From Porticoccaceae bacterium (GTDB lineage: Bacteria; Pseudomonadota; Gammaproteobacteria; Pseudomonadales; Porticoccaceae): 64,000 nucleotides of DNA. The DNA is taken from positions 1-64,000 of the forward strand of contig JALOAH010000011.1 in NCBI GenBank assembly GCA_023228865.1, in the 5' to 3' direction. A program made the position numbers and the translations under genes. The notes below the pieces were generated by a model that ran no database searches, was not told the DNA's origin, and worked only from the letters and a program-made list of their open reading frames with translations. This document shows positions 15,043 through 23,322 of the stretch, one piece after another; the first letter of the stretch is position 1, and each line of letters opens with the position of its first letter.

Positions 15043-15819
15043 TCAGTTGCTCGAATCCCGAGTAAAAACCCATTCGTTATAGCTGGACATGGCGGGGTTA
15101 TAGCGGTAACCACCGTCGTCAAATTGTTTAAGATCTTCCGGGTTTTTGAGGCGGTGGCGAATAATATAGCCCGCCATCATGCCCCTGGCCTTTTTGGCAT
15201 AGAAGCTGACGATTTTGTATTTGCCGCTTTTCCAGTCCTTGAATACCGGGGTAATCACCTCTGCCTGCAATTTTTTGACTTGAACCGCTTTGAAATATTC
15301 GTTGGAGGCCAGGTTGATGAGGGTGGCTTTTTTGTCATTGGCGAGAAGCGCATTGAGGGCGCTGGTAATCTGCTCCCCCCAGAATTCGTAGAGATTGCGA
15401 CCTCTGCTGTTGGCAAATTGCGTGCCCATTTCCAGGCGGTAGGGTTGCATCAAATCCAGCGGCCGCAGCAGGCCGTAAAGTCCGGAGAGAATGCGCAGGT
15501 GATCCTGCGCCCATTCCAGTTCCTTCCGGGAGAGTGTCTCAGCTTCCAGCCCTGTATACACATCGCCTTTAAAGGCCAGCACAGCCTGTTTGGCGTTGCT
15601 CGGGGTAAAGGGCTGCGACCATTCCAGGTAGCGGCCAAAATTGAGGTCGCCGAGTTTGGCGCTGATGCCCATCAATTCCGACACCTGTGGCGGCGTCAGC
15701 TCGCGGAGTTCGTCGATGAGGGTTTGTGCCGCGTCGAGAAAATCCGGCATGGAAAACGCCGCCGTGGTTGGCGGCGTTTCATAGTCCAGGGTTTTGGCTG
15801 GCGAAATAACAATAATCAT
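15043..15819 (-). CDS. yaaA: YaaA peroxide-stress protein
   Basis: This 258-residue cytosolic protein belongs to the YaaA/DUF328 family, which lowers intracellular iron and protects DNA during hydrogen peroxide stress. Diagnostic segments are visible: [14 protein letters not shown] at the start, the [20 protein letters not shown] block, [12 protein letters not shown] and the basic [11 protein letters not shown]. Length is typical. It is the first gene of a two-gene operon with the DUF938 methyltransferase. Confidence 0.96.
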   Translation of the reverse strand: MIIVISPAKTLDYETPPTTAAFSMPDFLDAAQTLIDELRELTPPQVSELMGISAKLGDLNFGRYLEWSQPFTPSNAKQAVLAFKGDVYTGLEAETLSRKELEWAQDHLRILSGLYGLLRPLDLMQPYRLEMGTQFANSRGRNLYEFWGEQITSALNALLANDKKATLINLASNEYFKAVQVKKLQAEVITPVFKDWKSGKYKIVSFYAKKARGMMAGYIIRHRLKNPEDLKQFDDGGYRYNPAMSSYNEWVFTRDSSN

Positions 15820-15854
15820 CGATAACCTCGCCGGCTTGGCCGGCGGTCATTGGC

Positions 15855-17903
15855 TTACCAGGTGAATTCCGCGCCAATATAGACGCCCCGTGGCTCGCCG
15901 GGAAAATAACGATCGCCGCCAAAGCTGGTGTAGTCCGCCCGTTCGGCATAGCGGCGATCAAACAGGTTGGTAATTCTGGCGCTGAGGGTCAGGTTCGCTG
16001 AAACAGCGGCGCGACCGCGCAGGTGAACAATATCGTGACCGGAATAGGCATTGAGGTTTTCCGGGTCGGTGTAATAGCTTCCCACATGCTGCCACTCCAG
16101 CTCAATACGGCTGGCTTCCAGGGGGTTCCAGCCCAGCAGCACTGTGCCGAAATGCCTGGGGGCGGTGTCGACATCATTGCCGTCAATATTGATTCCCGAC
16201 AGAATTTCCCGGTAGGCGTATTCGTGGCGGGCTTCAGTGGCGGTCAGGGTCATATCCAGGGTTGGCGAGATCTGGTAATTGAGTGCCAGTTCGACGCCGT
16301 AGTGGCGGGTTTTGCCATCGCTGACGGTAAAGAAATCGACGTCGCGGAAAATCAGGTTGTCCTTTTCCATGGCATAGGCAACCAGTTCGTAGCGAAAATC
16401 GCCGCTGGTATTGCGCAAGCCGACTTCAATACTGTCGAGACGCTCGGAATCCAGATCCGCCACCTGCTGTTCCCGTTGCAGGCGGTAGAGCTCCACCGCC
16501 TGGGGTGCTCTGAAGCCCCTGGCGATATTGGCGAACACCAGGTCGGTTTCTGTGAGCTGGTATTGAATGCCCAGTTTGGGACTCCAGTTATGAAAATAGT
16601 CGACACTGTCCGCAGGTCTGGTGTAGCGGCAGCCGCCAAAACCGCAGGCTGTGCCATCCTCCCGGGTGCGGCCGTCGGGCATGCGGTTGTCGTAATCGTA
16701 GCGAACCATTTCATAGCGCAAGCCCAGGGATACATCCCAGCGCGGCTGTGGCTGCCAGTCCCACTGGACAAAGGGGCTGGCCTGAATGGCGTCGACATCG
16801 TAATCGTAGTGGTAGCCGAGGGGAATGGTTTCCCGCAGAAAGGCGGAGCCAGGGGTTGGTTGAGTCTGATACTGCTGCAGCCAGCCCCGCACCAGCTCCA
16901 CATCGACGCCACTGGTGAGGCGGCTGGTGTCGGAATACTGATAAAAGGCCGTTTGCACGCCAGCACTGCGCTGACCATTTTCCTCAATAGGGGTGCCCGG
17001 TAAAAAGTGCTGGAAAAAAATCATGCTGCTGACGCGGGCATAGGGGGTTATGACCCAGCCCGGCTGTTCGCTGTTATCTTCAAAGCGACTCCACAGGCGC
17101 AGCGACCAGGCGTCTCTGTAGGCTTCCGGGTTGGCGTTGGTTTTGCTGAGGACGCGGTCTTTGTAGCTGTCGGAACCCTCAATGTAGCCTGCGGTTTCCT
17201 GGTTCAGGTTGGTCAGGGTCATGCCGGAGGTGATGGCCATGGCCGCGGTTTCCATGCGGTGGCGAAGGCTGAGTTTTTGTTGATCGACACCGGCATCGTT
17301 GCGGTAGCCGCCCTCGCTGCTGCCGGTAAAGGCCACAGCCAGGGTTTCGCTGCCGGAACTGAAGCCGAGGCGGCCATAATTGTTGGCGCCGCCTTCAAGG
17401 CTGAGGCGGGGGGCACTGTTAAAGGAGGCCGGTTCGAGAATATTGATGACCCCGTGAAGGGCGTTGGAACCAAAAAGGGCGCTGCCGGGGCCGCGTATTA
17501 CTTCAATGCCTGCCGCCTGCTCGCTGTGGCTTTCAAAGAGTTCATTGACATTGCAAAAACCCGCCGGGCGCAGCGGAATACCGTCTTCCGCGATAAGAAA
17601 ACTGCCGCAGGCGCCAGCGCCGGAGAGCACCGGCGAGCGAATGGCGGGAAGGTATTCCTGGCCGTTGTTGCGGTGGAGATTGACGCCGGGAAGACGGGAC
17701 AGCGCCTCTTGAATATGAACGGCGCTAACCATATCGAGCTGGGAGGATTTGAGGGCGGAAATACTGCCGATAACGCTGTCTGAGGCCACGGGGATACGCA
17801 GTGCGGTAATGTTGATTTCCTGCAACTCTTCCCCGTTGACGCAAGCTGAAAAATATCCCGCCAGCACAGCGGCTATAAACTTGGGCGAACTGACTTTAGC
17901 CAT
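15855..17903 (-). CDS. TonB-dependent outer-membrane receptor
   Basis: This 682-residue protein has a signal sequence (1-24), a short N-terminal segment (EINITALRIPVA, TonB-box-like), a plug domain (IQEALSRLPGVNLHRNNGQE, then VIRGPGSALFGSNALHGVINI) and a beta barrel ending in GVYIGAEFTW with terminal aromatic residue. The plug carries a close cysteine pair (GAGACGSFLI and RPAGFCNVNEL) and the barrel another (TACGFGGCRY). Ligand is unknown. It is transcribed divergently from the M48 protease, with no substrate-specific genes next to it. Confidence 0.93.
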   Translation of the reverse strand: MAKVSSPKFIAAVLAGYFSACVNGEELQEINITALRIPVASDSVIGSISALKSSQLDMVSAVHIQEALSRLPGVNLHRNNGQEYLPAIRSPVLSGAGACGSFLIAEDGIPLRPAGFCNVNELFESHSEQAAGIEVIRGPGSALFGSNALHGVINILEPASFNSAPRLSLEGGANNYGRLGFSSGSETLAVAFTGSSEGGYRNDAGVDQQKLSLRHRMETAAMAITSGMTLTNLNQETAGYIEGSDSYKDRVLSKTNANPEAYRDAWSLRLWSRFEDNSEQPGWVITPYARVSSMIFFQHFLPGTPIEENGQRSAGVQTAFYQYSDTSRLTSGVDVELVRGWLQQYQTQPTPGSAFLRETIPLGYHYDYDVDAIQASPFVQWDWQPQPRWDVSLGLRYEMVRYDYDNRMPDGRTREDGTACGFGGCRYTRPADSVDYFHNWSPKLGIQYQLTETDLVFANIARGFRAPQAVELYRLQREQQVADLDSERLDSIEVGLRNTSGDFRYELVAYAMEKDNLIFRDVDFFTVSDGKTRHYGVELALNYQISPTLDMTLTATEARHEYAYREILSGINIDGNDVDTAPRHFGTVLLGWNPLEASRIELEWQHVGSYYTDPENLNAYSGHDIVHLRGRAAVSANLTLSARITNLFDRRYAERADYTSFGGDRYFPGEPRGVYIGAEFTW

Positions 17904-18141
17904 GAAAATGCTTTAACTCCTTGCAGTCGATCTGTTTGTGGGGAATGTCCTGTTATTTTTGCGGTCAATTGTATAGATTGAAGGTCTGTGCCAAAACCTA
18001 TTGTATTCTTGCTGCAGACGGGGATGGCGGCAGGCGATAGCAGCAATATGTACGGGCGGCGCGGCCTGGTTTTATATACCCCGGCGGATAAACTATGAAC
18101 CCGAGTCGAAATTATACCCCAGAGCCAAAGGAGCTACAGCC

Positions 18142-19704
18142 ATGTGGACGATCATAAAAAAACAAAAAATGCTTATTGTTGCCTGTATTGCCGTGCTGCT
18201 GTCCGGTTGTGCGGTCAATCCGGTGACCGGCAAGAAAGAATTATCCCTGATCTCTGCCGACCAGGAAGTCGCCATAGGCGCCAAAAATTATCAGCCCTCC
18301 CAGCAGGCGCAGGGCGGACGCTATTATATAGATCCGGAAATTCAGGCCTATGTCTCCCAGGTGGGAGGCAAGCTGGCGGCGGTCAGCGACCGCACCGGCC
18401 TGCCCTATGAATTTGTCGTGCTCAACAATCCTGTGCCTAATGCCTGGGCGCTGCCCGGCGGCAAAATTGCCATTAACTCGGGGCTGTTGGTGCATCTGGA
18501 TGATGAAGCTCAGCTGGCCGCAGTGCTCGCCCACGAAATTGTTCACGCTGCGGCTCGCCATGGCGCCAGCCAGATGACCAAGGGAACCCTTTTTAATGTG
18601 GGCACCCAGATTGCCGGTATTGCCTCCCAGCAGGCCGGTTATGGCAGTCTTGGCGGCGTCGCCGCCCAGTTGGGTTCGGCAGCCTGGATGGCGCGCTATG
18701 GCCGCGATGACGAGTTGGAATCCGACGCCTACGGTATGGTTTATATGAGTCGGGCGGGCTATGACCCCTACGCGGCGGTTGAGCTGCAGGAAACCTTTGT
18801 CAAACTCAACAGCAATCGCCAGCAGGATTTTATCAGCGGTCTCTTTGCCAGCCACCCGCCCTCCCAGGAGCGGGTCAATCGCAATCGGGAAAAAGCGGCG
18901 GCGCTGGGCACGGGGGGCATTCGCAACAGGGATGTTTACCAGAAAAAAATTGCCCAGCTGAAAAAGGATCAACCCGCCTATGAGGCGGAACAAAACGCCG
19001 TCAAGGCGTTGAACGACAAAAAGCCCGATGAGGCTCTGGGTTATCTCGATGAGGCTGTGCGTGTACAGCCGCGGGATGCTTACGCCTGGGAGTTGCGCGG
19101 CCATGCCTGGGAAATGAAAGGGGACGAAGACAAGGCGCAGCAGGCGTTTACCACCGCCATCAGCAAAAATCCCGATTATTTCAGCCACTACCTCGCCAGG
19201 GGTGTGCTGCTTTACAAAAATGGCAAAAAAACTGCAGCCCGTCCCGATCTGCAAAAAAGCTATGACTTGCTGCCCACCAATACGGCGAGCTACTATCTGG
19301 GAGAAATGGCGTATAGCGCTGGCGACAACCAGAAAGCTCTGGGTTTTTACCAGCAGGCTGCTCGGTCTGACACCGCTCTGGGCAAAGACGCCCAACAGAA
19401 GATGGTACGTCTGGAACTTTCCCAGTCCCCCCACAAATATATTCCGGGGCAGGCCTATCTGGGCAAGGATGGTTATTTAAGAGTGGTTATTCAGAATCAA
19501 AGCGGCGTTGACGTCGGCGATGTGGTTATTGAGCTGGTTGAAATGCGCAGCGCCTTTGCCGTTGCTGGCAAACGTCAGATTCAAGGGCCGGCAATACTGG
19601 GCGCCGGGCAAAAGTGGACGGTCAATACGGGGATTGGCCCCTTTGCCGATGTTAACGATGCCAACCGATTCCGTGTCCAGGTTATTTCTGCCAAGGTGCG
19701 CTAA
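18142..19704 (+). CDS. M48-family metalloprotease lipoprotein with TPR region
   Basis: This 520-residue protein starts at ATG 18142, with AAGGAG 8 bases upstream. A lipoprotein signal ends in LLSGCAVNPVTGKKEL, so it is an outer-membrane-anchored periplasmic protein. The zinc protease site LAHEIVHAAARHGASQM (HEXXH, about residue 131) and the third ligand region DELESDAYGMVYM are intact. About four TPR-like repeats follow (residues 270-430), then a C-terminal domain ending RVQVISAKVR. The architecture resembles BepA-type outer-membrane quality-control proteases, with an extra C-terminal domain. A longer frame from TTG 18001 lacks a start signal. Confidence 0.93.
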   Translation: MWTIIKKQKMLIVACIAVLLSGCAVNPVTGKKELSLISADQEVAIGAKNYQPSQQAQGGRYYIDPEIQAYVSQVGGKLAAVSDRTGLPYEFVVLNNPVPNAWALPGGKIAINSGLLVHLDDEAQLAAVLAHEIVHAAARHGASQMTKGTLFNVGTQIAGIASQQAGYGSLGGVAAQLGSAAWMARYGRDDELESDAYGMVYMSRAGYDPYAAVELQETFVKLNSNRQQDFISGLFASHPPSQERVNRNREKAAALGTGGIRNRDVYQKKIAQLKKDQPAYEAEQNAVKALNDKKPDEALGYLDEAVRVQPRDAYAWELRGHAWEMKGDEDKAQQAFTTAISKNPDYFSHYLARGVLLYKNGKKTAARPDLQKSYDLLPTNTASYYLGEMAYSAGDNQKALGFYQQAARSDTALGKDAQQKMVRLELSQSPHKYIPGQAYLGKDGYLRVVIQNQSGVDVGDVVIELVEMRSAFAVAGKRQIQGPAILGAGQKWTVNTGIGPFADVNDANRFRVQVISAKVR

Positions 19705-19737
19705 GGCTTCAATTATTGCTGTTTAGGGGGCAGAAAC

Positions 19738-20400
19738 GTGTCCGTTGCCGAAATATTAAAACAGAGGGTTTCAATCAGAGCTTTTTTGCCAGAACCCGTG
19801 CCCAAAAGCATACTCGAAGAAATTCTTGTTCTGGCGCTAAAGGCGCCGTCAAATTGCAATGTGCAGCCGTGGAATGTTTATGTGGTGTCTGGTCAGGCAT
19901 GCAAAAATCTTGCTCGGGAACTGGTTGCAGTGGCGGACAGCGGGCAGGCGCCGAATCCGGATTTTCCATGGCAGGGTGTTTATGAGGGCGCGCTTCGCGA
20001 GCGTCAAATCGGCGCTGCTCAGGCCCTCTATGGCGTTCTTGGCATCGACCGCAAGGATCGGGAGGCGAGAAAGCAGGCGATGCTGAAGAATTATGAATTT
20101 TTCGGCGCCCCCCACGCCATGTTTTTTGTCATGGAAAAATCCCTGCAGATAAATGGTGCTGTGGATTTGGGTATCTTTGCCCAGACAGTCGCCTTGTTGA
20201 TGGCGGAGTGTGGCATTGATAGCTGCATGCAGGGCGCGCTGGGTCAGTTTCCCGATCCGGTACACGCTTATTTAGGGATACCAGAGAGCCAGGGAGTGCT
20301 TTTTGGTATGAGCTTTGGCTACAGTGATAATGATCATCCCGCCAATGCAACCAGAACCCTGAGAGAGCCCCTGGGTGCATTGGTTAAATTCGTCGATTAA
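19738..20400 (+). CDS. nitroreductase-family flavoprotein
   Basis: The 220-residue protein belongs to the FMN-dependent nitroreductase fold. The FMN-binding start (RVSIRAFLPEPVPKSILEEI) is followed by ALKAPSNCNVQPWNVYVVSG, and the C-terminal half has GIFAQTVALLMAECGIDSCM and FGYSDNDHPAN. The start is GTG, 5 bases after AGGGGG. The natural substrate is not predictable. It follows the M48 gene by 33 bp on the same strand and may be co-transcribed. Confidence 0.92.
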   Translation: MSVAEILKQRVSIRAFLPEPVPKSILEEILVLALKAPSNCNVQPWNVYVVSGQACKNLARELVAVADSGQAPNPDFPWQGVYEGALRERQIGAAQALYGVLGIDRKDREARKQAMLKNYEFFGAPHAMFFVMEKSLQINGAVDLGIFAQTVALLMAECGIDSCMQGALGQFPDPVHAYLGIPESQGVLFGMSFGYSDNDHPANATRTLREPLGALVKFVD

Positions 20401-20556
20401 CTGTTGTCGGAAAAAACAGCTTCGGGGAAGGTGTAACCCGTGACAAGCTGCTACCGAGAATTATCGACACGCCTTTTATGGCGTTACAAAATCTGGATTT
20501 CAGCGTACTTTGCTGCAATCTGTGTGTGACACATACTTTGGAGAGTCGGTCGTCCA

Positions 20557-20976
20557 TTATCCTTTTGTGGGTATTGAGCAGTGCATCACTTCCACCCGCA
20601 GTGCCTTTAGCACATCGTTGCGAGTCACCAATCCCACCAGCTTGCCCTCTTCCACCACGGGATAGACCTTGGGTTTGTCGCGCCCCATGGTGCGAGCCAG
20701 GTCTATCACTGAATCTTTTGGAGTCAAACACAGGGGGTTGCGGCTCATGACCTCATCCACGGAGGGGTTGCCTTCGCAGAAGTAACTGGTTTCCAGCATG
20801 CTGTGAATACAATCCTGTTCGGAGATAAAACCCACCACATGGCGGTTGTCGTCGATAACGGGCATCCCCGTGGTTTTGTGCTTGGTGAGCATTTCCACCA
20901 CATCAATCAGCAGCTGGCCTGCGCGAGCATACACCGGTTCGTGTTGCATGATTTCTTCAATCGTATGTTTGGGCAT
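20557..20976 (-). CDS. CBS-domain pair protein
   Basis: The 139-residue protein is made of two CBS domains (about 5-60 and 75-133): VEMLTKHKTTGMPVIDDNRHVVGFISEQD and KVYPVVEEGKLVGLVTRNDVL. Stand-alone CBS pairs bind adenine nucleotides and act as energy or redox sensors for partner proteins. I choose ATG 20976, preceded by GAGGT; an upstream frame to 21048 lacks a ribosome binding site. No partner is apparent among neighbours. Confidence 0.9.
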   Translation of the reverse strand: MPKHTIEEIMQHEPVYARAGQLLIDVVEMLTKHKTTGMPVIDDNRHVVGFISEQDCIHSMLETSYFCEGNPSVDEVMSRNPLCLTPKDSVIDLARTMGRDKPKVYPVVEEGKLVGLVTRNDVLKALRVEVMHCSIPTKG

Positions 20977-21154
20977 TGTGACTACCTCTGCGGCAATTGC
21001 GGCCGTGATACCTGTTAATGTCTTGAAGATAGCTCCTTTAACGGGCAATTGCTAACGGAAAATAGGGTTTTGCCGCAGTGTTCCTGTCACTACCTCTTTA
21101 AGGGTATGCAAAGAAGAATATTGACCGGTTTTGGTGTTGCATTTGGTGACATTG

Positions 21155-21175
21155 TTAGCCAGGAAATTGCACCAG
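21155..21175. repeat. isolated copy of the CTAGCCCGGA-type element end
   Basis: TTAGCCAGGAAATTGCACCAG matches the consensus end CTAGCCCGGAWATTGCACCAG with two or three changes. No partner in opposite orientation is visible nearby, so it may be a solo remnant. Confidence 0.4.
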
Positions 21176-21192
21176 TTGCGGGATTTTTCACG

Positions 21193-21244
21193 CCGAGAGC
21201 GGGCGCTTTGAGCTCGGCTGGGTGTTCAAGGCGCCCGCTCTCGG
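21193..21244 (-). terminator. large inverted repeat downstream of ppnP
   Basis: CCGAGAGCGGGCGC (21193-21206) and its perfect complement (21231-21244) form a 14-bp GC-rich stem with a 24-base loop, 7 bases after the ppnP stop. No U-tract follows, only GTGAAAAATCCC, so termination is plausible but not canonical. Confidence 0.45.
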
Positions 21245-21251
21245 GTATTGG

Positions 21252-21563
21252 CTAGAGGTAGGAACAGATGTAATCAGTCACCTGGTGAACTGCCAATTGG
21301 AATTTGGCATTGCCGGGAACGTTGAAAGACTGGCCGCCGCGAATTTCCTGCCACTCGTCAGCGCCTGGAAGTTTCACCAGCAGATAGCCGGCGGTGATTT
21401 CCATCAGTTCCGGCTGGGCGGTGCCAAATTCATATTCCCCCGGCAGCATAATGCCCAGGGTCTTAATGGCGCCGTCGCTAAATTCCACAGTGCGGCTGGT
21501 GACCTTGCCATCAAAATAAACATTGGCGGCTTTGGTGATGCTGACGTTGGTAAACTTGTCCAT
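21252..21563 (-). CDS. ppnP: pyrimidine/purine nucleoside phosphorylase (DUF1255)
   Basis: The 103-residue cupin-like protein phosphorolyses several nucleosides to free base and ribose-1-phosphate, by analogy with E. coli PpnP (YaiE). Diagnostic motifs are ANVYFDGKVTSRTVEFSDG, LGIMLPGEYEFGTAQPELME and FNVPGNAKFQLAV. The ATG at 21563 has AGGAG five bases upstream; the longer frame to 21608 is unlikely. Typical length (about 94-105). Confidence 0.93.
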   Translation of the reverse strand: MDKFTNVSITKAANVYFDGKVTSRTVEFSDGAIKTLGIMLPGEYEFGTAQPELMEITAGYLLVKLPGADEWQEIRGGQSFNVPGNAKFQLAVHQVTDYICSYL

Positions 21564-21622
21564 GGTTCTCCTGGGTGATGGTTGAATGATAAAAACGGAT
21601 TGCGGCAAGCAGATTCTAGCCT

Positions 21623-21704
21623 GAATGGCACTGACTTAGGCAGTTATTCCCGCGTAGGCGGGAATAACGAAAATCCTGGCTTTGGCGCTAACTCAGCGCC
21701 ATTC
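21623..21704. repeat. 82-bp MITE-like palindromic element
   Basis: The ends GAATGGCACTGACTTAG and CTAACTCAGCGCCATTC are inverted repeats (15 of 17). The centre carries ATTCCCGCGTAGGCGGGAAT, a perfect palindrome. The reverse complement of the right half recurs at 63916 onwards, and the central palindrome relates it to elements A and B. Confidence 0.6.
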
Positions 21705-21751
21705 GATTCCAGTCTGAATTTTTGTGCTGGAATTCTGAGTTCGCCAGCCCC

Positions 21752-22402
21752 CTAGGGTTTGGTGTCTGCAAACAGACCCTGAACGGCGTGTTTGTACTGG
21801 CGATAGATCTCCTCACCGTTGCTGACGGTAATGCCGAGATCCCGCAGCAGGCCGTCCTCGAGGCCGTAAATCCAGCCGTGAACGGAGAGTTTCTGACCCC
21901 GATCCCAGGCGTCCTGAACCACTGTGGTCTGGCAGACGCTAAACGCCTGCTCAACCACATTGATTTCGCAAACCTTGTCGCAGAGGGCGTGGTGGTCGCT
22001 GATATGTTCCAGCTGTTTGTAGTGTTTGTTCTGGGCGTCCTGAACATGGCGCAACCAGTTGTCGATGAGGCCAAGCTTGTCATTGCGCACAGCGGCGTGG
22101 ACGCCGCCACAGCCGTAGTGGCCGACGACGAAAATATGTTTTACTTTCAGATAATCAACGGCAAACTGGAGAACTGACAGGCAATTGAGGTCTGAGTGCA
22201 CGACAACATTGGCGACATTGCGGTGAACAAAGAGCTCGCCGGGAAGCATGCCGAGAATCTCGTTGGCGGGAACCCGACTGTCGGCACAGCCTATCCACAG
22301 ATACTCTGGGCTTTGTTGCTCGGAAAGTTTTTGGAAAAAGTCGGGGATTTTGTCGGTAATCGACGCAACCCAGGCGCGGTTTTTGGCAAAAAGCTCGTCC
22401 AT
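21752..22402 (-). CDS. can: beta-class carbonic anhydrase
   Basis: The 216-residue enzyme hydrates carbon dioxide to bicarbonate. Zinc ligands are visible: Cys and Asp in WIGCADSRVPANE, His and Cys in VVGHYGCGGVHA. The family stretch ELFVHRNVANVVVHSDLNCL and the C-terminal HGWIYGLEDGLLRDLGI match E. coli Can closely. I choose ATG 22402, with AGGAG seven bases before; the longer frame to 22567 runs through a repeat. Confidence 0.96.
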   Translation of the reverse strand: MDELFAKNRAWVASITDKIPDFFQKLSEQQSPEYLWIGCADSRVPANEILGMLPGELFVHRNVANVVVHSDLNCLSVLQFAVDYLKVKHIFVVGHYGCGGVHAAVRNDKLGLIDNWLRHVQDAQNKHYKQLEHISDHHALCDKVCEINVVEQAFSVCQTTVVQDAWDRGQKLSVHGWIYGLEDGLLRDLGITVSNGEEIYRQYKHAVQGLFADTKP

Positions 22403-22449
22403 TCTCTGCTCCTGCTGACATTGTTGTTGCGAACCCAGAACCTGGGCGA

Positions 22450-22625
22450 CTAACCCAGAGTTGCACCAGTACACTCTCAGGTTCGAGTTTTGTACTGGCA
22501 GAGCAGGCGTAAAGGTAATTGCAGTTTGGTAACAGTTTACGACCAGCGACATTTGCCTGTTTTTCACTGGCTCTCGCCCGATTTGAGCGCGAAAATTCCG
22601 GCAGCTGGTGTAATTTCCGGGCTAA
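22450..22625. mobile_element. 176-bp MITE-like element, CTAGCCCGGA family
   Basis: The left end CTAACCCAGAGTTGCACCAG (22450-22469) and right end CTGGTGTAATTTCCGGGCTA (22605-22624) are diverged inverted copies of the ends seen at 5869 and 6098. The segment AAAATTCCGGCAGCTGGTG near the right end also matches the 6085-6100 copy. It lies in the 377-bp gap between can and dctQ. Confidence 0.5.
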
Positions 22626-22779
22626 GAGTAAAAGGCTTTTCTGAAAATATCAATTGCAATATTCAGTCTAGCCCTTCCATGAGTGTTGACAGGCTCTCGC
22701 CTCAATCTGACCCGGTTTCGAATTGTTCCCCTTGCCCTTTATAATGCGCCCCTAACCAACAACAACCAAGCGCGACCCC

Positions 22780-23322
22780 ATGGCATTTCTTCACTGTTTC
22801 AGCAGGAGTATCGACCGAATTACCGAACTCAGCGGCACCCTGGTTTCCTGGCTCTCCCTGGTGCTTATTATCAATACGGTGATTGTGGTGGCGATGCGCT
22901 ATTTTTTCGGCGGTGGCTCCATTGCCTTGCAGGAGACGATGACCTACATCCACGCGTCCCTGTTTATGCTGGCGATGGCCTTTACCCTGAAGCGGGGAGG
23001 TCATGTGCGGGTGGATGTTTTCTATCGACAGTTCAGTCCAAAAACCCAGGCTCTTGTCGACGCCGCGGGCACCCTGGTTTTTCTCCTCCCGGTGAGTGTG
23101 CTGATTTTCGCCATGTCCCTCGATTATGTGGTTAGCAGTTGGGAAATTCGTGAAGTTTCTACCGAAAGCACGGGGTTGCAGCTGGTTTACCTGCTCAAGT
23201 CGCTGCTACTGGTGCTGCCCCTTGCTCTGATTTTTCAGGGGTTGGCCGAATTCATCAAAAACCTGCTGTTTTTTCTCGGCAGAGGTGATTCCCACAGCGA
23301 AGACAAGGTGGAGTTGCTCTGA
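22780..23322 (+). CDS. dctQ: TRAP transporter small permease (DctQ)
   Basis: This 180-residue inner-membrane protein has four predicted transmembrane segments (about 24-45, 60-80, 97-118, 140-165) and the DctQ-type LQETMTYIHASLFMLAMAFTL and GGHVRVDVFYRQFSP motifs. It couples the large permease to a periplasmic binding protein in sodium-driven uptake of carboxylates or similar solutes. The stop overlaps the dctM start (TGATG). No dctP gene is next to it, so the substrate cannot be suggested. Confidence 0.88.
   Translation: MAFLHCFSRSIDRITELSGTLVSWLSLVLIINTVIVVAMRYFFGGGSIALQETMTYIHASLFMLAMAFTLKRGGHVRVDVFYRQFSPKTQALVDAAGTLVFLLPVSVLIFAMSLDYVVSSWEIREVSTESTGLQLVYLLKSLLLVLPLALIFQGLAEFIKNLLFFLGRGDSHSEDKVELL

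Noticed and set aside
14665..15825. 386-codon open frame on the plus strand
   Set aside because: It is antisense to yaaA and the DUF938 gene, both clear family members; codon pattern is a GC-skew shadow.
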